64,000 nt of DNA from positions 186,001-250,000 of the forward strand of contig NZ_FMZX01000001.1 in assembly GCF_900101615.1 (NCBI RefSeq), written 5' to 3'. Below are positions 19,211-27,178 of the stretch, one piece after another (within the stretch, counting starts at the first letter, position 1; the number at the start of each line of letters is the position of its first letter). The translations under genes were made by a program, and so were the position numbers. This DNA is from Belnapia rosea (GTDB taxonomy: Bacteria > Pseudomonadota > Alphaproteobacteria > Acetobacterales > Acetobacteraceae). The notes below the pieces were generated by a model. It was not told the DNA's origin. It did not search any database and saw only the letters and a program-made list of their open reading frames with translations.

Positions 19211-20239
19211 ATGCTGAAGACCATCCTGCTTGCCACGGCGCTGCTGGCGCCGGGCCTCGCCGCCGCGCAACAGGCGTCGAGCCCGGGCCCGACCCTCGCC
19301 ACGGTGCGGGCGCGCGGTGCCCTGTCCTGCGGCATCTCGACCGGTGACCCGGCCTGGAGCCAGCCGGACAGCCGCGGCGTCTGGCAGGGCATGGATACCG
19401 ATGTCTGCCGCGCCATCGCCGCCGCGGTGCTCGGCAGCGCGGAGAAGGTGGTCTGGCAGCACCTCACCGGGCAGAACCGCTTCCCGGCCCTTGGCTCCGG
19501 CCAGGTCGAGGTGCTGACCCGCACCACCACCTGGACCTTCGCCCGCGATTCGATGCTTGGGCTGAATTTCACCGCGCCGAATTTCTACGACGGCCAGGGC
19601 TTCCTCGTGCATGCCGAGAGCGGCATCACCAGCAGCCGCCAGCTCGACGGCGCCACCATCTGCTTCGTCTCGGCCAGCACGCATGAGCTGAACCTGCAGG
19701 ATTGGTCGCGCAGCCAGGGCATCCGCTTCACCCCGGTGATCTTCGCCGACAAGGACGAGGCCCGCCGCGCCTATGAGAGCAACCGCTGCGACAGCTATAC
19801 CGGCGATGCCAGCCAACTCGCCGCCGTCCGCAGCGCCTTCCCCGAGCCGGCCAGGCATGTGCTGCTGCCCGAGCGCATCAGCAAGGAACCCTACGCCCCC
19901 TCCGTCCGCCAGGGCGATGACCAGTGGTTCGACATCGTGCGCTACGTGATGTTCGGCCTGGTGGAGGCGGAGGAGCTCGGCATCACCCGCGCCAATGCCG
20001 ACCGCATGCTGGCCGAGAGCCCGAGCCCGGCGGTGCAGCGCCTGCTCGGCAAGACGGGCGATCTCGGCCCGACCCTCGGCCTCGACCGCGCCTGGATGCT
20101 GAACGCCATCAAGGCGGTCGGCAATTACGGCGAGATCTATGAGCGGCACCTGGGCAAGGGCAGCCCGGTGGGGCTGCCGCGCGGGCTGAACGACCTCTGG
20201 ACCCGCGGCGGGCTGATGGTCTCGCCGCCTATGCGGTAG
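19211..20239 (+). CDS. Amino-acid ABC transporter substrate-binding protein, AapJ/BztA-like
   Basis: A 342-aa periplasmic protein with a signal peptide (MLKTILLATALLAPGLAAAQ) and an SBP-family-3 fold. It has the general amino-acid binding protein features GVLSCG-like ARGALSCGISTGDPAWS, GMDTDVCRAIAAAV and, later, CDSYTGDASQLAAVR, as in AapJ/BztA. The ATG at 19211 follows GGAGA. No AapQ, AapM or AapP permease/ATPase gene is beside it; instead it closes a TRAP transporter operon. It must therefore work with an ABC system elsewhere or serve as a binding or sensing protein. Ligand specificity is not visible. Confidence 0.88.
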   Translation: MLKTILLATALLAPGLAAAQQASSPGPTLATVRARGALSCGISTGDPAWSQPDSRGVWQGMDTDVCRAIAAAVLGSAEKVVWQHLTGQNRFPALGSGQVEVLTRTTTWTFARDSMLGLNFTAPNFYDGQGFLVHAESGITSSRQLDGATICFVSASTHELNLQDWSRSQGIRFTPVIFADKDEARRAYESNRCDSYTGDASQLAAVRSAFPEPARHVLLPERISKEPYAPSVRQGDDQWFDIVRYVMFGLVEAEELGITRANADRMLAESPSPAVQRLLGKTGDLGPTLGLDRAWMLNAIKAVGNYGEIYERHLGKGSPVGLPRGLNDLWTRGGLMVSPPMR

Positions 20240-20257
20240 GGCAGGGGGCGGCGCCCA

Positions 20258-21505
20258 CTACTCCCGCTCGTAGATCAGCCGGGCCCGGACGGTGCCCGGC
20301 AGGGCCCGAAGCTCGGCCAGGATTGACTCCGCCTGGTCGCGCGCCTCGACGCTCTCGACCACGACGTAACCGAGCTCGGCCTGGGTCTGGTAGTACTGCG
20401 CGGCGATGTTGAGGCCGCGCCGCCCGAAGGCCTCGTTGATGCGGGAGAGCATGCCCGGCGTGTCGCGGTGGACATGGATCCAGCGCGCGCCGGTCGCCCG
20501 TGCCGGGAGCTGCACCTGCGGGAAATTCACCGCCCCCATCGTCGCACCGGTGTCGCTGAAATCGATCAGCTTGCGCGCGACCTCCTGGCCGATGCGGGAC
20601 TGCGCCTCCTGCGTGCTGCCGCCGATATGCGGCGTCAGGATCACGTTGTGCAGGCCCTGCACCGGGCTCCTGAAAGGCTCGCCGTTGCGCGCCGGCTCCT
20701 CGGGGAAGACATCGGCGGCGAAGCCGAGCAGGTGCCGGTCGCGCAGCGCCTGCGCCACCGCCTCGAGATCGACCAGCGAGCCGCGGGCATTGTTGATGAG
20801 GATGGAGCCGGTCCTCATCCGGGCGACCTGGGCCGGGCCGATCATGCCGACCGTGTCCGATGTCTCCGGCACGTGGAGGGTGACGATATCAGCCTCGGCC
20901 AGCAGGTCGCCGAGGCTGGCGCAGGGCCGCGCATTGCCATGCGGCAGCTTGGTGGTGTGGTCGAAATAGATCACCCGCATGCCGAAGGCCTCGGCCAACA
21001 CCGAGAGCTGGCTGCCGATATTGCCGTAGCCGACGATGCCGAGGGTGCGGCCGCGCACCTCGAAGCTGCCCTCGGCCGACTTGTCCCAGCCCCCCTGATG
21101 GGCGGAGCGGGAGCGGTCCGGGATGCCGCGCAGCAGCATCACCACCTCGCCCATCACCAGCTCGGCGACGGAGCGGGTATTGGAGAAGGGCGCGTTGAAG
21201 ACGGGGATGGCGAGCCGCGCCGCCGTCTCGAGATCGACCTGGTTGGTGCCGATGCAGAAGCAGCCCACGGCGATCAGCCGGTCGGCGGCCCCGAGCGCCG
21301 CGCCGGTGAGCTGGGTGCGCGAGCGGATGCCGAGCAGGTGGACGCCGTGCAGCGCCTCGGCCAGCGCCGGGCCGTCCAGTGCCTTCGCCACGCGGGTGAC
21401 GTTTTCGTAGCCGGCGGCGGCCAGCAACTCCACGGCGCTGTCGGAGATGCCTTCCAGCAGGAGGACGCGGATGCGGCCCTTGGGGAGGGAGAGGCGGTCG
21501 GACAT
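20258..21505 (-). CDS. serA: D-3-phosphoglycerate dehydrogenase
   Basis: First step of serine synthesis: NAD-dependent oxidation of 3-phosphoglycerate. At 415 aa it is the E. coli-like short form with one C-terminal ACT domain. The Rossmann loop is GIVGYGNIGSQLSVLAEAFG, and catalytic Arg, Glu and His fall in NNARGSLVD, FPEEPA and LTPHIGGSTQEA. The ACT domain (about 335-410) has HRDTPGMLSRINEAFG and probably senses serine. I chose the ATG at 21505 because CGGAG lies 6 nt upstream; the frame stays open further upstream without a ribosome site. It converges with the amino-acid binding-protein gene. Confidence 0.95.
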   Translation of the reverse strand: MSDRLSLPKGRIRVLLLEGISDSAVELLAAAGYENVTRVAKALDGPALAEALHGVHLLGIRSRTQLTGAALGAADRLIAVGCFCIGTNQVDLETAARLAIPVFNAPFSNTRSVAELVMGEVVMLLRGIPDRSRSAHQGGWDKSAEGSFEVRGRTLGIVGYGNIGSQLSVLAEAFGMRVIYFDHTTKLPHGNARPCASLGDLLAEADIVTLHVPETSDTVGMIGPAQVARMRTGSILINNARGSLVDLEAVAQALRDRHLLGFAADVFPEEPARNGEPFRSPVQGLHNVILTPHIGGSTQEAQSRIGQEVARKLIDFSDTGATMGAVNFPQVQLPARATGARWIHVHRDTPGMLSRINEAFGRRGLNIAAQYYQTQAELGYVVVESVEARDQAESILAELRALPGTVRARLIYERE

Positions 21506-21528
21506 CAGGCGCTCCGAGGGGAGGGTAC

Positions 21529-21551
21529 AAGGGCGCGCTTCTTGCGCCCTT
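21529..21551 (-). terminator. Hairpin between the methylase gene and serA
   Basis: AAGGGCGC and GCGCCCTT form an 8-bp stem with a 7-nt loop, followed on the minus strand by TTGT. It lies 22 bp past the methylase stop and 23 bp before the serA start. It may end the aat-methylase transcript or act as a leader hairpin for serA. Confidence 0.4.
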
Positions 21552-21573
21552 ACCGACCGTCCGCCAAGCCCGG

Positions 21574-22323
21574 CTAGCGGGGGGGCAGATCCCTGCTGCG
21601 GTAGCGGCTCACCGCCTGCCCGGCCGGGACCTTCTGGAACACCAGGAAATAGCTGTGGTTCTTCCGGGCATGCACCTGCCGCAGCAGCCGCGCCACCCCC
21701 GGCCGGTTGGGCCGCACCAGCACGAAGAGGTCCCGGGCATAGAAGCTGAGCTCGGCCAGGCCGGCGACGATCTGCACATGGGTCAGTTCCTGCCGGTTGG
21801 CGCTGACCTCGTCCTGGCATTTGACGATGAGGATCCCATGGTCCCGCAGTACCCGCCGGGCCTCCGCCGCCGCGGCGAGGTACAGGTCGAGCACCGCCTG
21901 GTGCCAGCGGCCGCCGCCCGGAGCCTCACCCGCACCGCCGGCGGCGTAATAGGTTCGCAGCCCGGCATGGGTGCCAAGCCCGCCCCGCGTCGCCGCCTTC
22001 GGCCGCAGCAGCCCTTCCATATAGGGCGGGTCGAGCACCACCGCGTCGAGCGCGTCATCGGCATGGGGCAGGGCGCGGCAATCCGTCCCGGTGGCGAGGT
22101 CGGAGGGCAGGAGGTGGTAGAGCCCCTTCGGCACCTGCTGCCAGAACACCCCCTGGCCATAGGTGACATCCGCGATGACCGAGCCGGGCGGGACATGGAG
22201 GGCGAGGATCTGCGGGAAGAGGGCGGCATTCCCCCCGGCATGGGCCGACAGCACCACATCGGCCGTCGCGCTGCCGCCCTGCACGCGCCTGGCCCGTGGC
22301 GGCACCTCCGCTGCATCGCTCAT
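21574..22323 (-). CDS. Orphan DNA (N4/N6)-methyltransferase-like protein
   Basis: A 249-aa class I SAM-dependent methyltransferase. Motif I-like [11 protein letters not shown] (about residues 50-60) comes before the catalytic motif [14 protein letters not shown] (about 93-104). DPPY is typical of enzymes that methylate an exocyclic amino group of adenine, cytosine or guanine. The C-terminal [17 protein letters not shown] resembles the end of small phage-type DNA methylases. There is no separate target-recognition domain and no restriction gene nearby. The start overlaps the aat stop by 4 nt (ATGA), so it is co-translated with a housekeeping gene. An RNA substrate cannot be excluded. Confidence 0.75.
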   Translation of the reverse strand: MSDAAEVPPRARRVQGGSATADVVLSAHAGGNAALFPQILALHVPPGSVIADVTYGQGVFWQQVPKGLYHLLPSDLATGTDCRALPHADDALDAVVLDPPYMEGLLRPKAATRGGLGTHAGLRTYYAAGGAGEAPGGGRWHQAVLDLYLAAAAEARRVLRDHGILIVKCQDEVSANRQELTHVQIVAGLAELSFYARDLFVLVRPNRPGVARLLRQVHARKNHSYFLVFQKVPAGQAVSRYRSRDLPPR

Positions 22324-22991
22324 GCGGCGTGGCTGGGGCGGAGGGCGCGGATTTCGGCCTCCAGCAGGCCGGGATCGGGGGTGATGAACCAGTCCGCCCG
22401 CATCGCCACGGCATGGGCGAGGCGGCGCTTGTAATCGGCGCGAGGGATCTCGTGGGCGCCGAACTGGGCCAGGTGCTCGGTCAGGAACTGGCTGTCGAGC
22501 AGGGTGAAGCCGCCGAGGCGGAGCCGTGCCACCAGATGCACCAGCGCCACCTTCGAGGCATCCCGCACCCGGCTGAACATGCTCTCGCCGAAGAAGGCGG
22601 CGCCAAGCACCACGCCATAGAGCCCGCCGACCAGCCGGCCCGCCTGCCAGACCTCGATGGAATGGGCATGGCCCTGGCGGTAGAGGGACAGGAAGAGATA
22701 TTCGATCTCGGGGTTGATCCAGGTATCCTCCCGCCCCGGCGCGGCCGCGGCACAGCCGGCGATGGTCGCGGCGAAATCGCGGTCGGCGGTGACCTCGAAG
22801 CCGCTGGAGAGCGCGGTGCGCATCAGCCGCTTCGGCAGGTGGAACCCCTCATCGAGCGGGATGATGCCGCGCCGCTCCGGATCGAGCCAGTAGAGCCGGT
22901 CGCCGCCACGGCTCTCCGCCATGGGGAAGAGCCCGGCGCGGTAGGCGCGGAGCATGAGGTCCGGGGTGATGTCGATATGGCGCCGGCTCAC
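22320..22991 (-). CDS. aat: Leucyl/phenylalanyl-tRNA-protein transferase
   Basis: Transfers Leu or Phe from aminoacyl-tRNA to N-terminal Arg or Lys of proteins, marking them for ClpS/ClpAP (N-degron pathway). At 223 aa it is full length. It opens [20 protein letters not shown] and has the family signature [20 protein letters not shown]; the core [19 protein letters not shown] and the later [15 protein letters not shown] are intact. It overlaps the methylase gene downstream. The upstream neighbour on the same strand is accC, after a 262-bp gap without a convincing gene; aat near accBC is common in alphaproteobacteria. Confidence 0.96.
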   Translation of the reverse strand: MSRRHIDITPDLMLRAYRAGLFPMAESRGGDRLYWLDPERRGIIPLDEGFHLPKRLMRTALSSGFEVTADRDFAATIAGCAAAAPGREDTWINPEIEYLFLSLYRQGHAHSIEVWQAGRLVGGLYGVVLGAAFFGESMFSRVRDASKVALVHLVARLRLGGFTLLDSQFLTEHLAQFGAHEIPRADYKRRLAHAVAMRADWFITPDPGLLEAEIRALRPSHAA

Positions 22992-23253
22992 TCGCCGATC
23001 ACCGGATTGCCGGTCCCCGCATTGCCGGTCCCTGGCCGGCCCTTCCCGAGCCGTGCCATCGGGACGGCGCCTGTCAGGCCGGGCTGCACCTCAGTCCCCA
23101 TTCGCGCAGGCATGCAGGGGAGGGCATGCCGCCACCTGGCCCGGATGCGGGCAGGCGGGCCGCTCGGCTAGGCACACCCAGGCTCCGGCGATGCGGTGCT
23201 GCGACATGGCGGCAGGATAGCCAGCCGCCCGTGCCACCGCCACCGTTTCCCCT
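22992..23253. other. 262-bp gap between accC and aat
   Basis: There is no supported gene. One minus-strand frame (23091-23207, 38 codons, Cys- and Pro-rich) lacks a ribosome site and looks like chance. A short imperfect direct repeat around GATTGCCGGTCCC and CATTGCCGGTCCC lies at about 23004-23035. The aat promoter probably lies here. Confidence 0.4.
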
Positions 23254-24609
23254 TCAGCCCTGCGCGAGCCTCCGGGCGACGAAGCGCTCCAGCCAGTGGA
23301 TCGTGTAGTTCCCGGCCTGGAATTCCGGGTCCTCCATGATGGCGAGGTGCAGCGGCAGGGTGGTGTTGATGCCGTCCACGACCATCTCGGCCAGGCTCCG
23401 CCGCAACCGGGCAATCGCCTCGGACCGGGTCGCGCCATGCACGACGAGCTTGGCGATCAGGCTGTCGTAATGCGGCGGCACCGCATAGCCGGAATAAAGC
23501 GCGCTATCCACCCGCACGCCGAGCCCGCCCGGCGCGTGATAGGTGTGCACCCGGCCGGGAGAGGGGGCGAAGGTGTCGGGGTCCTCCGCGGTGATCCGGC
23601 ATTCGATGGCATGGCCATGGAAGCGGATCTCGGACTGGTCGTAGCCCAGCGCCTCGCCGGCGGCGACGCGGAGCTGTTCCTTCACCAGGTCGATGCCGCA
23701 GACCATCTCGGTCACCGGATGCTCGACCTGCAGGCGGGTATTCATCTCGATGAAGGCGAACTGCCCGTCCTGCCAGAGGAACTCCAGCGTGCCGGCATTG
23801 CGGTAGCCGAGCTCGCGCAGGGCCCGTGTCACCTGGGCGCCGAGGGCATCGCGCTCCGCCGCGTTCAGCACGGGCGAGCCGGCCTCCTCCACCAGCTTCT
23901 GGTGCCGGCGCTGCAGCGAGCAGTCCCGCTCGCCGAAATGCACGACATGGCCGTGGGTATCGGCCAGCACCTGCAACTCGATATGGCGCGGCCGGTCGAG
24001 GTACTTCTCGAGATAGACCTCGTCATTGCCGAAGGCGGCCTTGGCCTCGGTGCGGGCGACGCGCCAGGCCTCCTCGAGCTCGTCCTCGGAATGGGCGACC
24101 TTCATGCCCCGCCCGCCGCCGCCGGCGGCAGCCTTGATGAGGACCGGGTACTTCACCTCGGCCGCGACCTGCCGTGCCTCCTCGATGGAGGACAGGGCGC
24201 CGAGGCTGCCGGGGACGAGCGGCACGCCGAGCCGGCGCATCGCGTCCTTGGCCTGGATCTTGTCGCCCATCATCCGGATATGCGCGGGCGAGGGGCCGAT
24301 GAAGGCGAGGCCGTGCGCCTCCACCATCTCGGCGAAGGAGGCATTCTCCGACAGGAAGCCATAGCCGGGATGCACCGCATCCGCGCCCGTGATGGCCGCC
24401 GCGGAGAGGATCGCCGCCACGTTCAGGTAGCTGTCGCGGGCCGGGGGTGGGCCGATGCAGACGCTCTCATCGGCGAGGCGCACATGCATGGCGGAGGCAT
24501 CGGCCGTCGAGTGCACGGCGACGGTGCGGATGCCCATCTCCTGGCAGGCGCGATGGATCCGCAGCGCGATCTCGCCGCGATTGGCGATCAGGACCTTCCC
24601 GAACATCAT
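23254..24609 (-). CDS. accC: Acetyl-CoA carboxylase, biotin carboxylase subunit
   Basis: ATP-dependent carboxylation of biotin on AccB, the first half-reaction of malonyl-CoA synthesis. At 451 aa it is full length. It opens MFGKVLIANRGEIALRIHRA, the ATP-grasp glycine loop is AAAGGGGRGMKVA, and the catalytic part has EMNTRLQVEHPVTEM. The start codon overlaps the accB stop by 4 nt; the next codon is also ATG, so the true start is one of two adjacent Met codons. accA and accD are elsewhere. The product feeds FabI-dependent fatty-acid synthesis. Confidence 0.97.
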   Translation of the reverse strand: MMFGKVLIANRGEIALRIHRACQEMGIRTVAVHSTADASAMHVRLADESVCIGPPPARDSYLNVAAILSAAAITGADAVHPGYGFLSENASFAEMVEAHGLAFIGPSPAHIRMMGDKIQAKDAMRRLGVPLVPGSLGALSSIEEARQVAAEVKYPVLIKAAAGGGGRGMKVAHSEDELEEAWRVARTEAKAAFGNDEVYLEKYLDRPRHIELQVLADTHGHVVHFGERDCSLQRRHQKLVEEAGSPVLNAAERDALGAQVTRALRELGYRNAGTLEFLWQDGQFAFIEMNTRLQVEHPVTEMVCGIDLVKEQLRVAAGEALGYDQSEIRFHGHAIECRITAEDPDTFAPSPGRVHTYHAPGGLGVRVDSALYSGYAVPPHYDSLIAKLVVHGATRSEAIARLRRSLAEMVVDGINTTLPLHLAIMEDPEFQAGNYTIHWLERFVARRLAQG

Positions 24610-25091
24610 TCGACGATCAACAGCGGCTCGCCATATTCGACCGGCGTGCCCGTTTCGATCAGGATGCGGGTCACCGTGCCGGCGCGGGGTGCGCGGATCT
24701 GGTTGAAGGTCTTCATCGCCTCGATCAGCAGCAGGGTCTGGCCCTGCGCCACCTTGGCGCCGACCGTGACGAAATTCGGCTGCCCCGGCTCGGGCGACAG
24801 ATAGGCGACGCCCACCATCGGCGAGGCGACCAGGCCGGGATGCTTGGCATCCGGCACCTCGGAGGCCTCGGAGGCAAGGATCGTCGCGGCCGGCGCCGCG
24901 GCCGGGGCTGCCATCGGCGCCTGCAGCATGCCGGCGGGCCAGCTGGCGACGGGGGCCGGTGCCGCCGGCTCTCGCGCCACGCGGATGCGGCTGTCCTTCT
25001 CGACCAGCTCGATCTCGGTGAGGTCGGTATCCCGGAGGATCTGCGCCAGGGCGCGAATCGCCTCCGGATCGAATTGGATGCCGTTGCTCAT
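24606..25091 (-). CDS. accB: Biotin carboxyl carrier protein of acetyl-CoA carboxylase
   Basis: A 161-aa carrier whose C-terminal biotinyl domain holds the modified lysine in LLLIEAMKTFNQI. An N-terminal helix pair (AIRALAQILRDTDLTEIELV) and an Ala/Pro-rich hinge (about residues 45-85) precede it, the usual AccB plan. It hands carboxybiotin to the AccAD transferase. The ATG at 25091 is 8 bp downstream of the aroQ stop, so aroQ, accB and accC form one operon, with accB and accC translationally coupled. Confidence 0.96.
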   Translation of the reverse strand: MSNGIQFDPEAIRALAQILRDTDLTEIELVEKDSRIRVAREPAAPAPVASWPAGMLQAPMAAPAAAPAATILASEASEVPDAKHPGLVASPMVGVAYLSPEPGQPNFVTVGAKVAQGQTLLLIEAMKTFNQIRAPRAGTVTRILIETGTPVEYGEPLLIVE

Positions 25092-25099
25092 GCCTGTTC

Positions 25100-25564
25100 C
25101 TAGGCCTCGTCGTCCGGATCCTCGGCGCCGATCAGCCCGGCCATCGCCTCGAGCGCCAGGGCATAGCCCTGGACGCCGAGCCCGGCGATGACCCCTGTGG
25201 CGGCCTTGGAGACGAAGCTGTGCTGCCGGAATTCCTCCCGGCGGTGGATGTTGGTGATGTGGACCTCGATCACCGGCAGGTCGACCGCCAGCAGGGCATC
25301 CATCAGCCCGATCGAGGTGGTGGTGTAGCCCGCCGGGTTGATGACGATGCCGGCGGCGCGTCCGCGGCATTCCTGGACCCAGGTGATCAACTCGCCCTCC
25401 CCATTGGTCTGGCGGAAGTCGATCGCCAGCCCCAGCCCCTCGGCAATCTCGGCGCAGAGCGCCTCGACATCGTCGAGCGTCGCGGTGCCGTACTTGTCCG
25501 GCTCCCGCATGCCAAGGAGGTTGAGGTTCGGGCCATTCAGGACAACGACCAGCGGGGGCGACAT
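25100..25564 (-). CDS. aroQ: 3-dehydroquinate dehydratase, type II
   Basis: Dodecameric type II enzyme of the shikimate pathway, converting 3-dehydroquinate to 3-dehydroshikimate by anti elimination through an enolate. The length of 154 aa fits. Motifs are NGPNLNLLGMREPDKYG (active-site Arg/Tyr loop), INPAGYTTTSIGLMDAL (substrate Asn) and EVHITNIHRREEFRQHS (catalytic His). I chose the ATG at 25564 because upstream codons in frame are low-complexity and lack the fold. aroQ-accB-accC is a widespread proteobacterial arrangement. It is divergent from thiS. Confidence 0.96.
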   Translation of the reverse strand: MSPPLVVVLNGPNLNLLGMREPDKYGTATLDDVEALCAEIAEGLGLAIDFRQTNGEGELITWVQECRGRAAGIVINPAGYTTTSIGLMDALLAVDLPVIEVHITNIHRREEFRQHSFVSKAATGVIAGLGVQGYALALEAMAGLIGAEDPDDEA

Positions 25565-25731
25565 GGGGGCTGCATCCAGCGGAGTGGGAAGCGGTTGCGC
25601 TAGCACGGAGGGCTTTCCACCCGCAAGCCGAGCCCGCGACGCCGCCGCGCCCACCCGGCCAGCCCCTGGCGAGGCGACGGACCCGGCCGCCCCGCCTTGT
25701 CCTCCGCCCCCGGCTTCGCCACATTCCCGGC

Positions 25732-25944
25732 ATGGAGGAGCAGATCCAGATTACCGTGAATGGCGAGCCCCGGCAGGTGCCGGCGCCCGTCACCCTGGCC
25801 GAGCTGCTGGACCATATCGGGCTCGATACCCGGAAGGTCGCAGTCGAGCGCAACCTTGAGATCGTTCCCCGCTCCACCTACGCCGCCACCCGGCTCGCCG
25901 CGGGCGACAGGCTGGAGATCGTGCATTTCATCGGCGGAGGCTGA
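25732..25944 (+). CDS. thiS: Sulfur carrier protein ThiS
   Basis: A 70-aa beta-grasp (ubiquitin-like) protein ending in the required Gly-Gly (VHFIGGG). It is adenylated and thiocarboxylated at that terminus and gives sulfur to ThiG for the thiazole of thiamine. The N-terminal strand is [15 protein letters not shown]. It lies 2 bp before thiG. thiO, thiE, thiC and thiF are not adjacent, and no TPP riboswitch sequence is visible upstream. Confidence 0.94.
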   Translation: MEEQIQITVNGEPRQVPAPVTLAELLDHIGLDTRKVAVERNLEIVPRSTYAATRLAAGDRLEIVHFIGGG

Positions 25945-25946
25945 CC

Positions 25947-26750
25947 ATGGACGGAACACCGACATCCGCCGTGCCACTCGACGACGCTTGGGAGGTTGCC
26001 GGCCTGCGCTTCCGCTCGCGCCTGATCGTCGGCACCGGCCGCTACAAGGACCTTGAGGAGACGGGCCGCGCCATCGATGCCAGCGGCGCCGAGATCGTCA
26101 CCGTCGCGGTGCGGCGGGTCAATCTCGGCGACCCGAAGGCGCCGATGCTGCAGGACTACGTGGACCCCCGGCGCTATACCTACCTGCCCAACACCGCCGG
26201 CTGCTTCACCGCCGAGGATGCCGTCCGCACCCTCCGCCTGGCGCGGGAAGCGGGCGGCTGGAATCTGGTGAAGCTCGAGGTGCTGGGCCCGCCGCCCTTC
26301 CTCTACCCGGATATGCGGGCGACCTTCGAGGCGCTGGAGGCGCTGCTGAAGGACGGCTTCCAGGTCATGGTCTATTGCTCGGACGACCCGATCGCGGCCA
26401 AGCGGCTCGAGGATATGGGCGCCGTCGCCGTCATGCCGCTCGGCGCCCCGATCGGCAGCGGGCTCGGCATCCAGAACCCGGTGATGATCCGCGCCATCAT
26501 CGAGAATGCCAAGGTGCCCGTGCTGGTCGATGCCGGCGTCGGCACGGCCTCGGACGCCGCCCTCGCCATGGAACTCGGCTGCGACGCGGTGCTCATGAAC
26601 AGCGCCATCGCCCATGCCAGGGACCCGGTGCGAATGGCCCGCGCCATGAAGGCGGCGGTCGAGGCCGGGCGCCACGCCTTCCTCGCCGGACGCATGCCGC
26701 GGCAATACGCGGCCGATCCGTCGAGCCCGGTGACGGGGTTGATTCGGTAG
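25947..26750 (+). CDS. thiG: Thiazole synthase
   Basis: Forms thiazole phosphate from DXP (the dxs product), ThiS thiocarboxylate and dehydroglycine. It is a TIM-barrel protein of 267 aa. It has [20 protein letters not shown] near the N-terminus, the Schiff-base lysine in [12 protein letters not shown], and the phosphate-binding [19 protein letters not shown] with [11 protein letters not shown]. All key parts are intact. Two bases separate it from thiS. Downstream comes a 428-bp region containing the ODC promoter and leader. Confidence 0.96.
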   Translation: MDGTPTSAVPLDDAWEVAGLRFRSRLIVGTGRYKDLEETGRAIDASGAEIVTVAVRRVNLGDPKAPMLQDYVDPRRYTYLPNTAGCFTAEDAVRTLRLAREAGGWNLVKLEVLGPPPFLYPDMRATFEALEALLKDGFQVMVYCSDDPIAAKRLEDMGAVAVMPLGAPIGSGLGIQNPVMIRAIIENAKVPVLVDAGVGTASDAALAMELGCDAVLMNSAIAHARDPVRMARAMKAAVEAGRHAFLAGRMPRQYAADPSSPVTGLIR

Positions 26751-26823
26751 CCGGCGAACCGTTGCCGAGTCGCTTCCGGCAATTTCCCCGGCTCTTTTGC
26801 CTTGGGGCAGGGGGATCAGCGGG

Positions 26824-26849
26824 AACTCCAGCGGCCTTCCGGCGGAGTT
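26824..26849 (+). terminator. Weak hairpin after thiG
   Basis: Outer arms AACTCC and GGAGTT with an inner short helix, followed by TTCC, lie 74 bp past the thiG stop. A modest candidate for the end of the thiSG transcript. Confidence 0.3.
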
Positions 26850-26905
26850 TCCTGCAGGCCTGCGGCTAGGCTGGAAAAAAATCCGGCCAGTCCTGCATTT
26901 TCCAC

Positions 26906-26934
26906 TTTCCACCCCTGGGGGCGGGGCCTATATG
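26906..26934 (+). promoter_or_regulatory. Candidate promoter of ornithine decarboxylase
   Basis: TTTCCA (26906-26911) and TATATG (26929-26934) are 17 bp apart, each matching four of six bases of the sigma-70 consensus. Transcription from about 26941 would give a leader of about 240 nt containing the speF-like element. Confidence 0.35.
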
Positions 26935-27002
26935 CCGCCGCAGACGCAGTACGCACGTGCCTCTGGCCCCAGGCCCACGGAACCCCGCGCCCCTCCACAA
27001 CG

Positions 27003-27130
27003 GCGCAACGATAAGGTCACCGCGGCGCAAGGTTTACGCAACGACGTCAAGCGTTCTGGCAACCCCGTGGGGCGCAAGCCCTGCGGCTCACTTGGTCGCT
27101 GGTTCGTTCGACCGTTTCGTCAATCTGGGG
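27003..27130 (+). ncRNA. speF-like leader RNA upstream of ornithine decarboxylase
   Basis: A block between the promoter and the decarboxylase start has local helices: AACG/CGTT at about 27040-27055, CCCC-GT-GGGG at 27063-27072 and GGTCG/CGACC at about 27094-27113. It also contains runs such as GCAAGGTTTACGCAACGACG. The position, the gene downstream and this wording agree with what I remember of the alphaproteobacterial speF motif, a cis-regulatory RNA before ornithine decarboxylase genes. I could not run a covariance model, so the exact limits are approximate. Confidence 0.5.
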
Positions 27131-27178
27131 CCGCCGCCCGAACCGGGCCGGTCCTTCCTGTTTGTGAAGGATGGTGCG

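Larger units (their letters stand above)
26751..27178 (+). other. 428-bp thiG/ODC intergenic region
   Basis: It holds, in order: a terminator-like hairpin at 26824-26849 (AACTCC/GGAGTT arms with an internal GGCC/CCGGC helix); the palindrome GCAGGCCTGC at 26854-26863; a promoter-like pair at 26906-26934; and a long structured leader before the decarboxylase (see the speF-like entry). The frame of the decarboxylase stays open upstream to about 26957, without a good start. Confidence 0.5.

Noticed and set aside
23091-23207. 38-codon Cys-rich frame between accC and aat
   Set aside because: No ribosome site, no signal or domain; expected by chance in GC-rich DNA.
25655-25731. TPP riboswitch before thiS
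   Set aside because: The space is short and lacks the conserved CUGAGA and ACCUGA-type elements of the THI box.
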